A DNA stretch of 23,421 nt from a virus. Below the pieces are notes generated by a model. That model saw only the letters and a list, made by a program, of their open reading frames with translations. It had not been told where the DNA came from and made no database searches. Positions 19,827 to 23,421 of the stretch are shown in pieces. The first letter of the stretch is position 1. Each line of letters begins with the position of its first letter. The stretch lies in the IMG/VR virus record IMGVR_UViG_3300042564_000257, positions 1-23,421 of that record; one strand, written 5' to 3'. Made by a program: the position numbers and the translations under genes.

Positions 19827-20954
19827 TCAATTTAAATCTACCCATGCGCCTGCTGCGTATGCTTGAATTTTATCTGTTGTTGTATTATAAATTAGCTCGC
19901 CGTTATTTCCGCTGGTCATAGACCTTGCATCACGATCAGCGGTTGTGTATTTTGGAAGCTGTAATTGTGTGGATGCTCTAAACCCGCCTGTTACATCTAG
20001 TGTATATGCAGGATTATTGTTGAAAACACCAACTTTACTGTCCTGACTGTTTACCAGTAATGCATCTACAATAGTACCAGATGAATTCTTAACTTTAAGT
20101 AAAAAATTCTGAATAATTCCAGTTATTCCATTACATACTATTTGGAATGAGTCAGGAGTAACTCTAAAATCAGTTTCAGAATAAGCACCTAATTTAAGTG
20201 GTTGATCGTTCTGGATTGATAGGGTGCCGAACCCGGTATCAAGATCAGTTGAAATAGTTGAATTCCCAAGAGTTGAAACAAAACTACTTGCTGGTTTAAG
20301 TACGTTTCCGTCTCGTAATGCATCAGCGGCAGAAGAAGTAACACGGAATTTTTGACCTGATAATGTACTTTGATTAAATCCTGGACCAATTTCTCCAGTA
20401 AATCCTCCTAGACCAGGAGTGCCATCACGAGGGGTAAATGGTATAGGGTCTTTGCTGAATATACCAAGTAATGTTTGAGCAACCCACAGTTTAACAATTA
20501 CTCTAGGAGCATTGTTAGTGTCGTATATAGTGTCAACTTCAAACCCAGATAGTCCTTGACTAGATTTGTATATTGGGCCTGCTAATACCCTATTACTGCC
20601 GGTATAAAAGTGTAATTGATTCTCAGCACTATCAATCCAGAAGTCTCCTTGAATAGCCGTTGACGGAGCAGTGCCCGAAACTACAGGACCACTACCGTTC
20701 TTAAAGCCAAGCCCGTCATATACTTTTAATCTGTTTTCACTAGTGTCAAACCATAGTTGTCCAGCTAATGGATTATTGGGTTGGCTGGTATTAGCAAAAT
20801 TTTCAAGTATCTTTACAAAGTTTTCATTAATGAATTTTCCGTATCCGGATACATTTTTACCAATGAGGGTAATATCTGTTGCTGTTTGGTCTATTGCACT
20901 GTCAATAACTTCAGTGATTAGCGACCCATCAGTTTTGTTAATCTTATAAGTCAT
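19827..20954 (-). CDS. Tail-fibre-like protein (375 aa)
   Basis: The N-terminal module (about 1-130) repeats the pattern of its neighbours: ITLIGKNVSGYGKFINENFV, KILENFANT, LAGQLWFDTSENRLKVYDG, then FWIDSAENQLHFYTGSN. A Gly-rich linker (GTPGLGGFTGEIGPGF) and a beta-rich central part follow. The C-terminal YTTADRDARSMTSGNNGEL and IYNTTTDKIQAYAAGAWVDL are the typical end of phage fibre proteins that display an N-G-x-x-Y-N motif. It starts in a 1-nt TAATG overlap with the large collar-domain gene. A role as a baseplate or fibre component is inferred from family and context. Confidence 0.82.
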   Translation of the reverse strand: MTYKINKTDGSLITEVIDSAIDQTATDITLIGKNVSGYGKFINENFVKILENFANTSQPNNPLAGQLWFDTSENRLKVYDGLGFKNGSGPVVSGTAPSTAIQGDFWIDSAENQLHFYTGSNRVLAGPIYKSSQGLSGFEVDTIYDTNNAPRVIVKLWVAQTLLGIFSKDPIPFTPRDGTPGLGGFTGEIGPGFNQSTLSGQKFRVTSSAADALRDGNVLKPASSFVSTLGNSTISTDLDTGFGTLSIQNDQPLKLGAYSETDFRVTPDSFQIVCNGITGIIQNFLLKVKNSSGTIVDALLVNSQDSKVGVFNNNPAYTLDVTGGFRASTQLQLPKYTTADRDARSMTSGNNGELIYNTTTDKIQAYAAGAWVDLN

Positions 20955-23047
20955 TATATAATCCTGCCAGTAAAGATAATGTAGTTAATTGTTAAGTACG
21001 GATTCATTGTATTAAATGGAACTGCTAACGAACCTGAAGTTTGTATAGGGCCGCTGTTGGTTAAGTACTGTCCTGCTGCGGCAGCAGTTGCTCCTAAGCC
21101 GCCGGCTGCATCTGTATCGTCAGGAGCGCCGGGCGTATTTCTAAATGCATAGTATTGTCCGCCGGCATTTCCTTGCAGATTATGTCTGTGTTGTGGGAGA
21201 TTATTTACAATTAATGTTTTATCTTCAGCACCATTAGACATACCAACTGTGTCAGCAGTAACCGAAGTAACTCTATCGGCTGCTGGATCAATTGTTGAAT
21301 TAGACGTTAGGCCATCCGGTAATAAAGGAACAACAGTGCCGTTGTTCATACTGTCTTTACCTAGTGGAAATCTTCCTCTTAGGTCGGGTACTGCAAATGT
21401 TGAAACTCCCACTATATCTACTAACGGCTTATATATGTAGCTAATTGCTGCAAATAATTCTGGATATGAAGAAATTAATTGCTCACTACCGTCGCATAAC
21501 AAATATCCATTAGGAACAGTGTTGCCGGCAAATGGTAGTATTGCTCCTGCTGGTACTGTTGCCACGTTTGATAAAAATGTTTGTTTGTTAGTTTTTCTTA
21601 AACCTGTTCCAATTCTGTTAATAATAAGTTCATCAGTAGCAGTTGAGTCAATTACTGATGTTTTAGTATTAATAAAGTCCGAGCTAAGAACTGTTGTAAA
21701 TGTTGCAACGCCGCCTACTTGAGCTCCAGTAAAGCTAATAGCATTACTAGTCATATCACCTTGCAATTGAAACACGGTCGGACTAGTTAGTCTAGATGCG
21801 GTACCAGTTACTGATCCTGAAAGTTGTCCAACAAATGTTCCGTTAAATGTAGTTGCATTGATTGTAGGTGCAGTTATTGCTCCAGATGATGCAATTACTC
21901 CAGTAACAGTTAGTGCTCCAGTAGATGCAGTGCCTGCAACTACTATATTTTGTCCTACTTGTAGATTTTTTGTAACAGCTACACCGCCTGCAGTTTGTAA
22001 ACTGCCAGTAATTAAGTTGGTAGAGTTAGCAGTGCCGGCAATCAATATACTATCGCTTGCTGTAATTTTTCCAGTTACCTGTAATGACTCTGTTGGATTT
22101 GAGTTGTTGATTCCAACTTTTGATCCAGAAACTGTAATAACATCTTTGTCTGCGCCAGCTTCTTTAACTCTAATAAAAATACTCGAACCTTCGATCTTAT
22201 TATATAAGATAGATTCTCCTACTTGACTAGTAGTAATAGATGTTGCCAAATCTGATCCTACTGTAATTCCTAAATTATTTCTTATACTCAAACCATAATT
22301 AGTAACACTGGCAACATCACTTCTTAGAAAATTTGCAGCAGCAACTGAATTATTTCCCACTAACAAGCTATTGGCAGTTTCAGCTATTCCCCATAATTTA
22401 TTAAGTACAGTTCCGTCACCGTCAAAATCTTTAGTAGAAATGTTGATACCTTGCTTAATTGTTGCAAATCCCTGAATAGTTGTTTTTGGAGTAAATGCAT
22501 CTTTACTAATAATTGCTACAATTTCGTCAGCTACTACTAATGTAATCACAGTATGACCAATACCAATAGGTGCTGTGGTGTCAATTATTGTTTCAATTTT
22601 TGGACCTGTCTGGGTGCCTTCACTAAATTGAGGACCTACAAGAATCCAACTAGATCCTGACCACAAAGATAACTGCTGATTTGATGTGTCTACCCAAAGA
22701 TCACCAAGGACTGCTGTATCAGCACCCGGAGCACTAATTGATTTTTTAACATTACCAGCAGCTACAAATCGTGTACCATCAAATACTTTTAATTGAGGCT
22801 GCGGTGGAACAGAATTAGATCCAGTGTCATACCACAGTTGTCCTTTAACTGCTAATGTTGGCACAGTAGGGCTAGCAAAATTTTCTAGTAAGTGTAGGAA
22901 ATTTTCAGCAATATATTGAGAATAGCCAGTATAATTCTTTCCAACAAATGTCAAATTTGTTTGATCATTGAGGGTTTGATCATCAACAGTAAGAGGAATA
23001 CGAGGATCAGTGCTTGCTGGATCAGTAAAATTGATAGTATATGACAT
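20954..23047 (-). CDS. Large tail-fibre-like protein with C-terminal tail collar domain (697 aa)
   Basis: The N-terminal module (LTFVGKNYTGYSQYIAENFL, HLLENFASP, VKGQLWYDTGSN, then DLWVDTSNQQLSLWSGS) is the same as in its two neighbours. The long centre is Ser/Thr/Gly-rich, with motifs such as VGINNSNPTESLQVTGKITA typical of phage fibre stalks. The C-terminus has a tail collar domain: GAILPFAGNTVPNGYLLCDG and FAVPDLRGRFPLGKD (about 505-580), as in T4 gp12-like short fibres and related proteins. It ends with INYIIFTGRII. It overlaps the next genes on both sides by 1 nt. It probably contacts host receptors or forms the tip. Confidence 0.88.
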   Translation of the reverse strand: MSYTINFTDPASTDPRIPLTVDDQTLNDQTNLTFVGKNYTGYSQYIAENFLHLLENFASPTVPTLAVKGQLWYDTGSNSVPPQPQLKVFDGTRFVAAGNVKKSISAPGADTAVLGDLWVDTSNQQLSLWSGSSWILVGPQFSEGTQTGPKIETIIDTTAPIGIGHTVITLVVADEIVAIISKDAFTPKTTIQGFATIKQGINISTKDFDGDGTVLNKLWGIAETANSLLVGNNSVAAANFLRSDVASVTNYGLSIRNNLGITVGSDLATSITTSQVGESILYNKIEGSSIFIRVKEAGADKDVITVSGSKVGINNSNPTESLQVTGKITASDSILIAGTANSTNLITGSLQTAGGVAVTKNLQVGQNIVVAGTASTGALTVTGVIASSGAITAPTINATTFNGTFVGQLSGSVTGTASRLTSPTVFQLQGDMTSNAISFTGAQVGGVATFTTVLSSDFINTKTSVIDSTATDELIINRIGTGLRKTNKQTFLSNVATVPAGAILPFAGNTVPNGYLLCDGSEQLISSYPELFAAISYIYKPLVDIVGVSTFAVPDLRGRFPLGKDSMNNGTVVPLLPDGLTSNSTIDPAADRVTSVTADTVGMSNGAEDKTLIVNNLPQHRHNLQGNAGGQYYAFRNTPGAPDDTDAAGGLGATAAAAGQYLTNSGPIQTSGSLAVPFNTMNPYLTINYIIFTGRII

Positions 23048-23421
23048 TATGCAACCTCACTTAGCCCAGAAAGACTTTGTATACGTACTGTATAGTCAAC
23101 TTGTATCAAACGATTTAAACTCTTTTGTACAGGATGAAAAATAACATGTGTTAATAGTTTGCCCGCGCCTGATGGACTATATGATCGCAATCCTAATTCA
23201 TCAAACACAAAGTCTGCATTATTGTTAGTTGTATTGTCAAATGCATCTTGACCTTGTGGCTCGCCGTAGTCAAGCAAACAGGTAATAAACACATCAGTAT
23301 AGTTTGTGCCCGTTACATGTCGAGTTTCGATCTTGTTTCTTACAGGATCTAAATTGGTCACTGAGCGATCATCTATTACTTTGCTGTAGGTTTCACTGTA
23401 TAATGTAGCACTTGTACCTGT
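23047..23421 (-). CDS. Virion structural protein, 5' part outside window
   Basis: The frame is open from the window's end to TAA at 23047, so the gene begins beyond 23421; a GTG at 23361 is not the true start, since 20 further codons (TGTSATLYSETYSKVIDDRS) read in continuously. Visible residues include VRNKIETRHVTGTNYTDVFI, LLDYGEPQGQDAF, FVFDELGLRSYSPSG and VIFHPVQKSLNRLIQVDYTV. The position next to tail fibre genes, and my memory of similar cyanophage sequences, suggests a structural (baseplate or fibre-linked) protein. The specific role is not determined. Confidence 0.65.
   Translation of the reverse strand, partial: TGTSATLYSETYSKVIDDRSVTNLDPVRNKIETRHVTGTNYTDVFITCLLDYGEPQGQDAFDNTTNNNADFVFDELGLRSYSPSGAGKLLTHVIFHPVQKSLNRLIQVDYTVRIQSLSGLSEVA

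Noticed and set aside
21858-22226. A 122-codon plus-strand frame opposite the collar-domain gene, rich in Val, Ala and Pro
   Set aside because: It mirrors the Thr/Gly/Ser repeats of the real fibre gene and has no translation signal.
1-23421. tRNA genes, CRISPR arrays, insertion sequences, integrase and attachment sites
   Set aside because: None was recognised by eye; covariance-model and repeat searches were not possible, so a cryptic tRNA cannot be fully excluded.

Overview
The window looks like part of the genome of a marine T4-like myovirus (Caudoviricetes), probably an uncultured relative of the cyanophage/pelagiphage T4-like viruses. No similarity search could be run. The assignment rests on recognised proteins: ThyX, a T4 RNase H-like 5'-3' exonuclease, phage FolE and QueE, several small proteins whose sequences resemble conserved T4-like cyanophage hypotheticals, and a leftward set of tail-fibre-like proteins with a collar domain. 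Genes are very tightly packed (ATGA, TAATG and GTGA junctions), there is no gap over 300 bases, and I saw no tRNA, CRISPR array, insertion sequence or integrase.

Positions 1-12760 read rightward. They begin with the end of a HIT-family protein, a CDGSH-like mini-protein, a small unknown protein and a C-terminally truncated nucleotide-sugar dehydrogenase. A putative sigma70 promoter then precedes folE. Next come two overlooked micro-genes, three unknown proteins, queE, a membrane protein and an unknown protein. After these lie the 5'-3' exonuclease and several small conserved phage proteins. Next is a two-gene module with its own near-consensus sigma70 promoters: a MoxR-type AAA+ ATPase and a protein joining an HExxH metallopeptidase-like domain to a VWA domain. 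It is followed by an overlapping methyltransferase-like gene, four small conserved phage proteins and thyX.

Positions 12735-23421 read leftward and converge on thyX with a 26-bp overlap of coding ends. The right part holds virion proteins: a partial structural protein, three tail-fibre-like paralogues sharing an N-terminal module but with different C-termini, and a 298-residue structural protein. A strong leftward promoter with a 19-bp palindrome over its -10 box then drives a cassette of one conserved small protein, two GT8-like glycosyltransferases, one unknown protein and two paralogous DGDN-motif glycosyltransferase-like proteins. The last has an internal, degenerate domain duplication.

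FolE and QueE belong to the route to 7-cyano-7-deazaguanine (DNA or tRNA modification), ThyX and the exonuclease to nucleotide and DNA metabolism, and the glycosyltransferases may modify virion proteins, DNA or host glycans. The MoxR-VWA pair is the best candidate for an undescribed system: a AAA+ chaperone-like motor with a dedicated metal-binding partner, made early from host-type promoters. A recurrent feature is that promoters overlap inverted repeats, including a TTCG hairpin that exactly fills one promoter's spacer.
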